A stretch of DNA of 64,000 bases, from contig LR746276.1 of the NCBI GenBank assembly GCA_902729315.2, forward strand, positions 5,458,669-5,522,668. Direction: 5' to 3'. The stretch is from Spirodela intermedia (Eukaryota > Streptophyta > Magnoliopsida > Alismatales > Araceae). The translations under genes and the position numbers were made by a program. The notes below the pieces were generated by a model. That model saw nothing but the letters and a program-made list of their open reading frames with translations, was not told where the DNA came from and did no database searches. Positions 21,801 to 32,840 of the stretch are shown here, piece by piece (the stretch's first letter is position 1; each line of letters starts with the position of its first letter).

Positions 21801-22330
21801 CTCCCCACCCCCACAGCTTTTATCTTGTCCGTGAAGAGGAGTGGGAGAAGGATGCACCGAAACCGATTTGAGGTTGAGCTGAGAACGAGCCGAGATTATG
21901 ACGAGACGAGGAGGCTGAAGCCTGTTGGCGAGTGCTGTCACGAGGGGAGAGTTGCCGAGACGAGTTCGCAGCCAGGTAGGGCGCGTCGAGATGATCCAGC
22001 GGCTGGAGGTAGCAGCCGCAACGAAAGACGTCTATGATACAACCCTCACTAGTTGAGGGGGTGACGAGACGAGGAGAATGATGAGATGAGGTGGCCACAG
22101 CCGTGACCTGCCTCCAAGGAGCGCCGGTGGCATCGGAGCAGAGGAAGAATGAAAAAAACAGAATAAATATACGATTTGAAAAGGGTATTCTTTACACCTA
22201 CGAGATTACAAATAGATCTTACAAGAAATTAAATTTAATATATATACTTATTAGAATTAATCTACAATTATATATATGAATTATATATTATGAGGCTATC
22301 ATTGATTAATCTCACTTAAAGTGATTCATT
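21801..22330. other. Transition into AT-rich island, nothing recognised
   Basis: GC-rich purine-biased sequence to about 22150 (repeated GACGAG words), then sharply AT-rich. No coding or repeat family is recognised. Confidence 0.3.
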
Positions 22331-22625
22331 AGAGTTTAAGTATTTGAAAGTACGACCTTTCTCGTTAGTATGGGTATAAATATAAATATATATAGAGATT
22401 AGATTTTATTTTAATTTTATGATAGACTAAATTGAAAAAAGGCACCAAGAGGTTAATCATCTCTTGTCTATAAATAAGGGGTCATGGTCTTTGGGTTACA
22501 CATCATGAGTCACTCTTAGAGCATCCCATCTCTCTAGAGGAAGTCATTGGATGACTCTCTTGTGCTGATCCAAAAGGTCATCTTCGTATTTGCACCTTCA
22601 TAGATTCAGGTATGATTTCAATTCA
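22331..22625 (+). mobile_element. Possible LTR promoter segment (Copia-like)
   Basis: A TATA-type CTATAAATAAGGGG (about 22468) is followed by an A/T-rich leader with ACACATCATGAGTC and CTCTCTAGAGGAAG. The layout is like the U3/R region of a plant LTR retrotransposon. No LTR ends, primer site or target duplication were found, so this is a weak call. Confidence 0.3.
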
Positions 22626-22859
22626 TTCTCATTATGTTTTTGTCATTCTCCATTTACATCAACACAAGATCCTTCAGATTCAACAATATTCTCTTGGCAA
22701 GTTAAGCCATTGGATGAGGACCTCAAGATACTTAGGCATGTATTTGATAGCAAGGACTGCAATTGGTTGTGTTCTAATAGATAATCACAACCACCCACTT
22801 AAATTGGGACACAAGGAACATAACATGGATGTAGGTAGTGGCAGGTAGTGTGAGATGGT

Positions 22860-25100
22860 AAGTTAATGACTTAATATGTTCCAAAATCTTATATGGTCTG
22901 AAGAACTAAGGCCCCAACTTCTTGTAAGGCTGTCATATGAGAGTCTTAAGCCACTATAGTTGAACTCATAGAATGATTAGATTGCTAACAATAAATATAA
23001 TATCATACTGCTTTTTATTCACATGATGCTTCATTGGAGCATGAGCTCGAGCCAAGTGAAGCTTAACTTCCTTGAGAGTGAGATCTCACTCTTGTAATTG
23101 ATGACCCACCTCATCCTCTCAGATCAGATGACTATAATATTGAAGAAGAGCTGGAGGATCTTCCATGAATGATTTTATGGGGTGTGGTTCTAGTTGAGGA
23201 GTTGAAATTCATGTAGAACTAATACTTTGCCTAATAAAGTCGCTTGAATTATTGCTGCAATTAGTATGTGTCAAAGTATTTTAAGTAAGTCTTGAGACCG
23301 CAGTTGACAATTTTTGTTTGTTCATCCAACTACAAATGATAAGTGATACAACGAAATCAAGGATTATTGAAAAATGTCAAAATCAATTGATAAAAAATAT
23401 TTAGAATCACGAATCTACCAAATTAAAATACTAAATAGGTAAGTATTGTAGTAAGTTTGAGGTTGATCCATAAGGAATGAGAATCATGTGTTAATTAGTT
23501 ACTATTTTATTTAATTGATAGATTTCAATCAAATGAACTCAAAGGAGAGGTGATGGCAAGTAAGAAGGATTTTCATCCATAAAAAAAGAGGAAATAGAAA
23601 CTCATCGATGCAAAAGATGATTATGAGATGAAAACACTCACAAATGAACCATAATACAAAGTTAAAGATGTACTTCTATCTATTTAAACCTACAAATGCT
23701 ACATGATTGTTCATGTTCAAAACACATCGAACTTGGATAAACTTACCTTGGGCCTCTGTATTTCACCATGGTTATGTAGTTTCCTCTTTGAGTATGCTTT
23801 TTTGATGATCTCAATAGTAACCAAAACTAAATCAATTCAAAGCACATCAAGATTGACGCAAAACCTCAATGTAATTTCATTTAAGCTGACTAAATGTAAG
23901 GACATTCAAAGTTAGGTTTTTCACCCCTAAATGGTGACTTAAATGTGTAAGAGTACACGTGTAGAGCTGATTCTACTTTATCATGAGCTAGTTCATCCGA
24001 GATCATCTGATCTAGGGTTGTAATTAAATCAGTGTATTTTCATCTTTTTGGTCATGATAAGATCATGTGAGAATTGGTTTCCTCTCAAATTGATATGAAG
24101 TGTTGGATTTAGAGGTCTTATTGTAGTTGTATGATCTTTCTTAATGTTGAGATCCACTACACCCTCACTAAGTGCACTTCATCTGTCATTGATTCTATAG
24201 ACATTTTCAAAAACTTTAATTCTCCTCATTTGATGATGTCGCATGTCAGCACCTCAGGCCTTGATTTTGTCGCCCCATCTCTATAGATAAAATCTCGTTT
24301 GTTGAAGCATATATCGACTTCTTAAAAATCATAAAAAAATTGAAAAATCTTAAAATTATCTCATATTAATAAAAAAAATAATTATAACTATAAAAATTAG
24401 GGAAAAATTCTATTTTTTTCTAAAATATTAAACTTCATGAGATATTTAAAGAAATAATAAATATTTATTTTTTAATATAATAACATGGTAAAGTGTAAGA
24501 TTTTTTAATACACTTTTCGTGTGATAATCAACATATTATCAATAAGAACTAGTTTGTTGGAGGAATTTGTCTTGGAAGTAAAAGAATTCACTCTAGAAAC
24601 ACTCATGAAATACAATCTCAATTGGTAATAATCAATGTCACACAAATAGACCACATTGCAAAGGTACAAGTCACTTGTTGAGCATTGAATTAACATCTTA
24701 TAATAGAAATGTGTGCCTATGTTGAGTCAACAACAAGAATTGAATTGAAGTTGTTTGACTTTGACAGTCTTTTGATGAAATATATTGAAATGTCTTCTAA
24801 AATCCAATAAGGAATGATAGATGTTGGAGACAATCATTCAGACTTATTTTTCTAATAGGTAGGGCATGCCACAACATATCTCTTGATAAAAAATTTTATA
24901 TTTTGTGAGCTGAATTTAGGTGCGAAAGAAAAACCAAAGTTCCTTTTCTTGATTGAATCATGAAATTCTTGTAAAATAGATAGATGATATGATTACCAAG
25001 TTTTTAGAAAGAATAATTTGGCATGGTGAAGTAAAATTTCTTGTCAGAGACAATATAAAGACCATTGCTTGAGGTGAGTAGCTGATTCATTTATAATGAT
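22860..25100 (-). pseudogene. Decayed Ty3/gypsy integrase, interrupted
   Basis: On the minus strand, about 24840-24500 reads as the integrase core: IPYWILEDISIYFIKRLSKS then SILVVDSTYAHF, with neighbouring LCNVVYLCDIDY. About 23370-22900 reads as the integrase C-terminal part: LDEQTKIVNCGLKTYL (family DGQTEVVNRCLETYL) and the TGTTPFEVVYG-equivalent, then a polybasic stretch toward a chromodomain-type end. Stops and shifts are everywhere. About 1.1 kb of unrelated AT-rich DNA (about 23386-24490) separates the two halves, so something inserted into the integrase. The element had the same orientation as the larger gypsy ruin at 36-42 kb. Confidence 0.65.
23386..24490. repeat. AT-rich insertion splitting the gypsy integrase
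   Basis: The segment lies between the two halves of a decayed integrase. I recognise no coding region. It may be a solo LTR of another family (it begins near TGATACAACGAAATC), but I could not identify matching ends or a target duplication. Confidence 0.4.
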
Positions 25101-25913
25101 ATACAATTGAAAATTTGATTGATTTTTATAGTATTTGAAACCAAGTAGCTCAAGTCAAAATAACTTAATGTATTGTAGAGATGAATAATCAAAATGTTAA
25201 GGCATTAATTATCCTATTTTCTAATCTTAGTATATATTTAATCTCTAATTTAAAGTTATGATCTTAGAAAGTTAATTTTGGCAATCAAGAAGAACCTAGT
25301 ACTACTTACAAATAAATTTATGAATTGTGATAATTCATTAAAAAATTATTATTTTTACCAATTAGTTAGTGTTTCCATTTGAGTGTGGTAAGAATAATTG
25401 CCATCAATTATTGCTCATAATCAGTTTTGTATTTTCTTTTGAGGCCAAGAATTTGACTAAAAACTATTTTGGTTGCTTATTTTGTATTAGCACCACCTTT
25501 ATTTGTTTCCCTAAGGCATTTGATAGTTCAAAAGTCTGAAAAAGAATTAGAAGGATTAGTATCAATGTTGTGGTGAGAGAGGTTTTGAGCAGGTGATATG
25601 TTAACTCTAATTCTAGATTCTAATTGAATGCATTGCATTTGAGAAATTGAGTTAATGGCCATACTATGGATTTTTATCATTTGATGAAATGTCGAGAATA
25701 ACCTCTCAAGTTGATGACCGCACATAGTTTCTATCAAGTTAGGTAAAACAATTCATTAGAACACAACTTTCACCTTATTAATGTGGACCATCACTTTTTT
25801 AGTAAAAATTCAAAAACCCAAGTATGTGATCTTCACCTACTTGAAGATACATTTTCAAAAATTAACATGCATATGATTAAATTATAGAACTTGAAAGACA
25901 TGTAGCAAGTGTT

Positions 25914-27637
25914 TGATGTGAATTAGTTGTTGTATAATAAATCATATAATTTTAAATATTTATAAAACTAAAAATTACTAATATCAAATATTTAAAAATA
26001 TTTTTGAATAAATATATTAATTATATATTTTTTTCAAAAATAGTAGAAAATTTTCAAGTTGATCAAAAAAATGTAATATAATATATAATAATATTTCATA
26101 AATTTTTACGAAGAGTGTGATTTTTATGAGTTTTATACTAAGTAATAACAATAAAGCATATTTAAATTTTATGAAAAAAGAAAATAAGGGTGTAGATTTC
26201 AAGATGACATCAGTGTCTTGACAAATGTGAATTGGGTAGAAAAAAGTTACACAATGATTCTTATGTAAGAGATTCAAGATGATTTAATTAGTCAAATTAC
26301 AATTTGTAAAAGTTGAAAGAATCTTAATTTAATGAAGAAGAATTTTAAAACTGAAAATCACATTAAGTATCACTAAATTAAGTGAATATGAAGTTAAAAG
26401 TAAGAAGATAGAGTTTTGACTTTGTGACAATGATTGTCACAATTTTATATATTTGAGAAGAATTATCGAATGATGTCTAAGATTTTTGAGGCTCTCATTA
26501 GACAAAGACAATGTGAATAATCTCTAGATTTTCTTATAAAATTTATAGATCATTGAAGTAAGTTGTCAAATTATTTTTGACAGTTATTTTTCCATAGGGT
26601 AGAAAAATGATAACTTTATAGATCTCTAGTAATTGTCACTCAATGGAGATAAACTAGATAGAATTAGGGTACATCTTATGAAGCTTCATCTTTAGGTTTG
26701 CACATCAAGAGGAAGTTCTTCATCGCATCTACTATGCTCTTAGGAGGTGAGAACTTGTCTCCCTGATGAATTGTCCTCTTTTTAATGATGGTTTGTTCAT
26801 CGATCAAGCAAAGATGATTTACTAGATAGATTTACGATCTTTTATTCATAATTATTTAATAATTTTAATAACAATAATTCATAAATCACGTTGACAAGTT
26901 TTTTTTAATGATTGAGTAATTTTGACAATTTAGTCATTCACTAATAACTTAATTTTTTTTTTTGATCAATTGAGATAAAAAATATGAATTTGGCTGTGGT
27001 AGGATTCGAACTCTCGTTACTTGCCCACCTACATGAGAGAGAGTAAAATTAGTATGTAAATATCCTTATAAAGTGACATCATGAGGATATCTACTTCTTA
27101 TAAATAAAAAAGTATTTTAGGTATTTAAATTATTAAAAACCTTTGGGAAGCCAATTTAGTTTCACATCAATTGTTTTACAAGTTTTGATGCATATATATT
27201 ATAATGCAATATTTTATGAGCAATAAGCTTCTCTCTCACATGTGTATGACCACTTCTTGCCTTATGTCAAGGTTGGCCACTAGTAACGTAGAAGGAGACT
27301 GACACACACATATCCCTTTGACCAATCTATCCTTAGTTGCTCGAGCACCCTACTCACAGCTCTACTCAACTGTGCTTCTAACCCACATGCAAGCTTGGCT
27401 GGATGGTGGGTCTCCTTTTTTCTACATTTTTATTTTATTTTACTTTTCTTTATTTATCTCAAAAAATATGATTATAAAAATTATATCAAATTACATAATT
27501 ACCCCACAATTCACATTAACTAACTAAAAAAATTATTTTTTTCATAATATAACACAAATATAATTATGTTTGTCATCAATTAATGCTTAAACTATAATAC
27601 TAATTAGTTATTAACTTGTGATAATGAAGACTTATCA
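25914..27637 (+). mobile_element. Solo LTR, strongly decayed (same family as 28442-35961)
   Basis: End-to-end alignable with the LTRs at 28442 and 34385, in the same plus-strand orientation. It starts TGATGTGAATTAGTTGTTG (family TGACGTGACTCAGTCGTTG) and ends GATAATGAAGACTTATCA. Most differences are C-to-T and G-to-A, as expected after long cytosine methylation. Flanking 5-mers are GTGTT (25909-25913) and TTGTT (27638-27642), a plausible target duplication with one change. No internal element sequence is attached. Confidence 0.85.
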
Positions 27638-28256
27638 TTGTTGTTCATAAGTCATCAGATCAATACTATAGATTAGTGTTTAAATATCTACTTTATAAGA
27701 GCTTGAAATGTAGTCAAAGCATTTAAGAAATAGAACAACATTTTGAGAAATTTAGAACATAAACTACTTGGAAATCAGTCTTGTGCACATCTTCTTTCTT
27801 ATACAAATATAATGATATCATAATCATAAATATATCTTGAAAGATATAATTGTGACACATAAGTCATTGAGTAATGCTTCTACAACAAAAATTAAAATAT
27901 CAAGGATCATAGTCATATTGAGAAAATCTCCTTGATTTGTCTTTATTATTTTGTAAGCAACATTATATTCGAATATAGACTATTACCTTGCAATATCTAC
28001 TTCATGCTTCACATTTGACACTTTGGTGGAAGCCCAATAACATCTTAATAGGTGATAGAAAATTTATTTTAAAATTGATTTTTCTAATCAAATGAACTAC
28101 TATCAATTGCTGAACAATCCAATTGATATAATTTAGTACAAAATAATCTATTTTTAAATACTTTGAACAGAGATTTGAAAGAAATGTCTCATATATCTTG
28201 TGGAGATTCTGCTTTCAATGTAACTTGCTTTGAGTTAATGAATACAATGATATTGA
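27638..28256. other. AT-rich relic sequence
   Basis: No gene. Probably old retrotransposon debris, but I could assign no family. Confidence 0.3.
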
Positions 28257-28441
28257 TGCAAATCATATGAGAGCAATAGAGAAAATATAAGAATATAAAA
28301 TATGATAATGAGAGTTCAGGGGTACAAATCAATAGTGGGTCTTGTTATCCCTTTTGACATATTGAATGTTGCAGCCACTCCACTCTTTAGATTATCCTCT
28401 TCCCAAAAGATGATGCCTCCTCTTTTCTCTTGATATGTAAC
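28257..28441 (-). repeat. Older gypsy element: left LTR, part 1 (split by insertion)
   Basis: Matches 42045-42205: AGAGAAAATATAAGAATATAAAATATGATAAT.., CACTCCACTC..TTAGA.TA, TCCCAAAAGATGA, then TTGATATGTAAC (TTGATAACTAAC in the other copy). It continues at 35962 after the nested element. Together the two parts are the 3' LTR of the minus-strand gypsy ruin. Confidence 0.75.
28437..28441. repeat. Target-site duplication GTAAC (left)
   Basis: GTAAC directly precedes the TGACGTG.. end of the nested element. The same five bases follow its other end at 35962-35966. Confidence 0.93.
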
Positions 28442-30066
28442 TGACGTGACTCAGTCGTTGTATATTAAATCACGCAAATATAAAATTTATAAAACTAGAA
28501 AATACGAATTTTCGAATATTTAGAAGTATTTCTAAATAAATATATCAATTGTAATTCAATAAAAATTCCAAAAATAGCGGTATTTTTCCAGGTCGATCAC
28601 AGGGATGTAATATAATATCTGGTAATTATTCAAAATTTTTCTAAATGAATACAATTTTCTTACGAATTTTATACTAGGAAATAAAAAGGAAATATATTTA
28701 AAATTCACGAAAAAAGGAAATAAGGGTGCGGACGTCAGGATGACGTCAGCGCCCGGCGAACGCGAATCAGGTGGAAACAGAGTTCCGCCCGGCGATTCTT
28801 ACGTAAGCGATTACAAATGACTTAATTAATCAAATTAAGATCTGTAAAACCCAGAAGAATCGTAATTGAACGAAGTATAGTTTGGTAAATTAAAATCACA
28901 CAAAGTATCACTAAATAAAGCGTAAATTAAATTGAAAGCAGGAAAAGAGAGTTCCGGCGTCGCGACGGCGATGCGTCGGCGATGCACCGGAATCCTGAGC
29001 GTTCGGGAGGATCGTCGTGCAGTGTCCACGGCCTCGAAGGCTCTCCTTGGACAAAGACGACGTGGGCAATCTCTAGATCTTCTCGCGAAGTCTAGAGATC
29101 AATGAAGTGGGTCGTCGAATCGTCTCCGGCGGCTGTCACCCGGCGGAGCGGAAAAACGGCGACTTTGCGACTCTCCAGCGGCTGTCACCCGACGGAGAGG
29201 AGCTGGATGGAGGTGGGGCGCGTGTTAGGGAGCTTCATCCTCAGGTCCGCGCAGCAAGAGGAGGCTCTTCATCGCATCTGGTACGCTCTCAGGAGGTGGC
29301 GACTGGTCTCCCGACGGATCATCCTCTTCCCGACGACGGCTTGTTCGTCGATCAATCGGAGATGATTTACTCGATGGATTGCGATCCTTTTATCGCGAAT
29401 CGTTCAGAAATTTTAGTAGCAATGCTCCGCGAATCGCGTTGACGAGATTTTCGCCGATGATCCAGCGATTCCGGTTGCTTAATCCTTCACCGGCGATCTA
29501 CAGGAAAGTCGCGATAATCAGTTAAAAATATATGAATTTTGACTTTAGGAGGATTCGAACGCGCGGCGGTCGCCCGCCCCTGAACAAGGTGTGACGCGGG
29601 TTTAGTCCCACATCGGTTGTGCGCGGATTATTTGGGCGAATATATAGTAACGTTAGCTTTGTAGGCAAAATCCTCTCGCGTGTACGACCACTCCTTGCCC
29701 CACAGCCGGCTGACCACCGGTGACGTGGAAGGGGAGTGGCGCACACGTGCCCCTATCGATCCAAGCAAGCCGCTCGAGCCCCTGCTCGCGGCTACTCCCC
29801 GACTGCGCTTCCGACCCACTTGCGGGCCCGGCTGGCCGGCGGATCACCCCATTTTGCAATATTTTTATTTTTATTTCTTGTTCTTCATTTATCTCAAAAC
29901 TAAGACTGTAAAAATCGTATAAAATCACATAATTACCCAAAATTCACGTTAATCAACTGAAAACCACTTTTCATGCTTTAACACAAATATAAGTCTATTT
30001 ATCATGAGTTAAGGCTAAAACTATATTATTTACTAATTATTAACTCATGATAATGAAGACTTATCA
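28442..30066 (-). repeat. 3' LTR of the gag-only element
   Basis: 1,625 bp, TGACGTGACTCAG..GACTTATCA on plus (read in reverse for the element). It contains the block ATTTGGGCGAATATATAG (29630-29647) and a CGCCCGCCCC block (about 29570-29580), both missing from the other LTR. It also holds GGATTCGAAC (29551-29560). Confidence 0.92.
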
Positions 30067-30080
30067 CACCCCCCAACTTA
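30067..30080 (-). promoter_or_regulatory. Polypurine tract of the gag-only element
   Basis: Minus-strand AAGTTGGGGGGTG sits directly against the 3' LTR (CACCCCCCAACTT on plus). This is the expected site of plus-strand DNA priming. Confidence 0.8.
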
Positions 30081-31676
30081 AATCATTGCTAGTCCCTTAG
30101 CAATGGAATTACGAAAATAAAAATTTATAAATCTCAAACATCATATTTCAATACAGAAAAGAAATATAATTAGAAATGATGCACCTTTAAACACTTTGGA
30201 TTCTTATATCAAGTATTTAAGAATGATGTCAAGCACTTAAATGTTTAAACACTCCTTGGAATAACAATCTAGACTTCACTTCTTCTATTCACATCTTTAT
30301 CACTTCTTCACTCATAGATGTATTTACAAGATGTTCCAATTATCAATACTCATCCAAGAATAATATTGATCTTACATTTCCCTTTTTCTATGACTTGATT
30401 TTTGAAGTTTGCACTATATTTCTTCCTTCTTTCTTTTTTTTTATATATATAGTGGATAAGTAGCTTTTCCTGTAGACAAATTTCGACAATAAGAATGATG
30501 TCTCACACCCTCCATGTGTACTCTTCATTTTCAGGGCTTTCACTTTATCCACTTATTTTTCAGCAAGTGTTTTTCTATGCACGATTTTCGACAATGAGAA
30601 TGATGTCTCACACCCTCCATGTGTACTCTTTGTTTCTATATTTTTCACATTGCTCTCTCTTTTTTTTTTTTTTTTTTTGAAATAAGTGATTTCTCCTCAC
30701 AAGTCCTATAGATCAGGGTGCAAAAATCTCCATTAAACTCAAATGATCAATCAAATTTTCACATCAAGTAAATATTATCCATCAAGATCATGAAGTGAAA
30801 ATCTGTAAAATCAAATCCATGTTATCTATCATGTATCCAAGGAGTATTCCAACATTTCATGCTACTAGATCATTCTTTTGACTCAATAATAATCTTCCTA
30901 GTATCTTTTGGTATCAATCAATCTAATTGATTTAATTTTTCATGCATGCAATATGATGTAAGGAATTTGTAAATTAGATAGTTCTGATAGTTCTGTTTTC
31001 TGTTTTCAGTTCTATTTTAGCAGCAATAAATTTGTCAAAAATAAATCAAAACTATCTTCTTTATAGCTGTAATTTCGAATTTCAGTAATATATGTCTAGG
31101 GGATTGAAATGTGAGAAAAGGGTCTTCTAGAATTTCAAATTTCGGGCTGTTTTTTGTCTGCTGTTTTTGACAGTCTGTTGTTTCTGACAGAAAACCAGAA
31201 AATAGATGTTGCAATTTTTCCGAATTTTATTTTATTTTAATTTTTTTAGTTGCTGTTCTAAGTTGAATAAAATGCAAACACATGTTCTTAATCGTCCTAC
31301 AGCATAAATTAATAATGAATACTTCACCCCCCAACTTAAAAATGACATTGTCCTCAATGACACAGAAAACTCGAAACAGAATATGCAGAAAATATAATTT
31401 TCAAGTGAAGCATGCATATCTGCAAAGTTAAGCATTAAAAATATTTTCATAAATGATGAAGCTCAGAAAGACATCACCTCAACCTTGTTTTTAATTTTCC
31501 ACTTCATCTTACACTCCTCCTGCACTTTTTCGACAGAAAAACAAATACAGAAACAAGTACTGCGAAATTCTAAGAAAAACAGAGCTTAAAAAAAAATCAA
31601 ACAGAATGAAATAAAAACCATGGGTTGCCTCCCATGTAGTGCTGAATTTAATGTCTCCAGCTGGACAACTCTTATA
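30081..31676 (-). other. Non-coding 3' internal region of the gag-only element
   Basis: AT-rich and without a long frame. It contains a tandem duplication of about 115 bp (30481 and 30596: TTTCGACAATAAGAATGATG.. versus TTTCGACAATGAGAATGATG..). A second polypurine-like CACCCCCCAACTTAAA lies at 31325. An inverted repeat ATGGGTTGCCTCCCAT (31620-31635) lies just after the coding frame. Confidence 0.7.
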
Positions 31677-32840
31677 TCATATAAGCTGATCTATGGCCAT
31701 CAAAATATATTTGTATCCCAAGGTAAGTTTTATGATATTCTTTTTCAGATTTAGCATAAATTCATATACTTCATATATATACCTTGACATACTTTCAGCC
31801 AAAACAAAATGGAAATTAACAAAATTTTCCCAAAAATAATATTTCCATTTTGAAAAGAATCTTTCCTTATTTCTATCTTGTTTTGTTAGGCTCTCATTCA
31901 TTAATAAATACTTTCTATTAATAAACCATAAAATGTGATCAGGCCGTATAATTTTCAGATTAGCTCTTGCCCAATCTAAATTTTTTTCATCTAAATTGGT
32001 ATCTCTAATTCTTCCACTCACCCATTTCTTAATGTCTTCTTTTATCTGCATAATCTTCCCTTGCTCCATTTTATCTTCCATACATATTTGTTCAATTTGT
32101 GAGGAGTGAAATATTTCAAGCTTAGAAATAATTCTAATGGGCTGTGGGTTTTGAAGGATGGAAGGATTGTCTTCTTTAATCTCAGATCTAATGAATTCAG
32201 TAAAATTCAAATTTTCTCCTCCAAAATTATTTCTATATTCACATCTATTATTTTCGCTTGTTCCCATTAGTTGAATCAATTCTTTTTCTAGCTTTTCGTT
32301 TCTCAACTCATCAAATTCTTCATCTTCCCAAGAGCTATCTTTTAATTTTGGTATATGATATACATCATCATCCTCACAATCAACATCCATGGCTGCAAAA
32401 TTATGATTAGATTCATTAATTTCGTCTCCTACATCTCCCAAATCAATTGATTTTTCTTCACCTGAAATATATTTTTCTTCATTTCTGTCCTTACTCCCTT
32501 CTACTAAAATTTGGACGAATTTTCTATGATCAATTGCTGTTTCTTCATCTAAGGGTTCTTTCTCCTCATCATCCTCACTATATTCATTCATCAATTGTGA
32601 GCAATAAATGATTTTATTCAAATTTTCTACTACTATATTTTTGCCCTTAATATTCTCATTTACTTCTAATGGATCATCAATTTCTTCTAATAATTGGAAA
32701 TAAGGATCAGGTAAAATATTCTCACTCAATGTATTCACTGTCCTAACATTTTCATTTCGTGGGTTTTTTTCTAAATTTATCCAGTTAGACTCTTCTTGCT
32801 GAAATCTTACTGTTGGACAGTTTTCTGAATTTTCTATGGG
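31677..32840 (-). pseudogene. In-frame extension of gag after a TAG stop
   Basis: This continues the gag frame for 387 codons after the single TAG at 32843-32841, with no in-frame ATG for the first part. It opens PIENSENCPTVRFQQ and passes NENVRTVNTLSENIL, comparable to the NVNAVTLRSG region that follows gag in Athila/Tat elements. It then becomes strongly acidic (DDEEKEPLDEET), with a basic/aromatic C-terminus. No enzymatic motif is recognised. In related elements gag reads through GQLPSQP, so TAG most simply replaces a CAG codon. Confidence 0.7.

Noticed and set aside
23386-24490. Candidate solo LTR of another family
   Set aside because: I could not find matching TG..CA ends with a target duplication, so it is listed only as an insertion of unknown nature.
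29102-29442. Overlapping frames of 87 and 111 codons, repeated at 35054-35394
   Set aside because: They lie inside the LTRs on the strand opposite to gag, occur twice only because the LTR is duplicated, and resemble no protein.
29551-29565. Possible tRNA gene from the GGTTCGAATCC-like word
   Set aside because: No acceptor stem, D arm or anticodon arm can be folded around it; treated as an LTR-internal motif.
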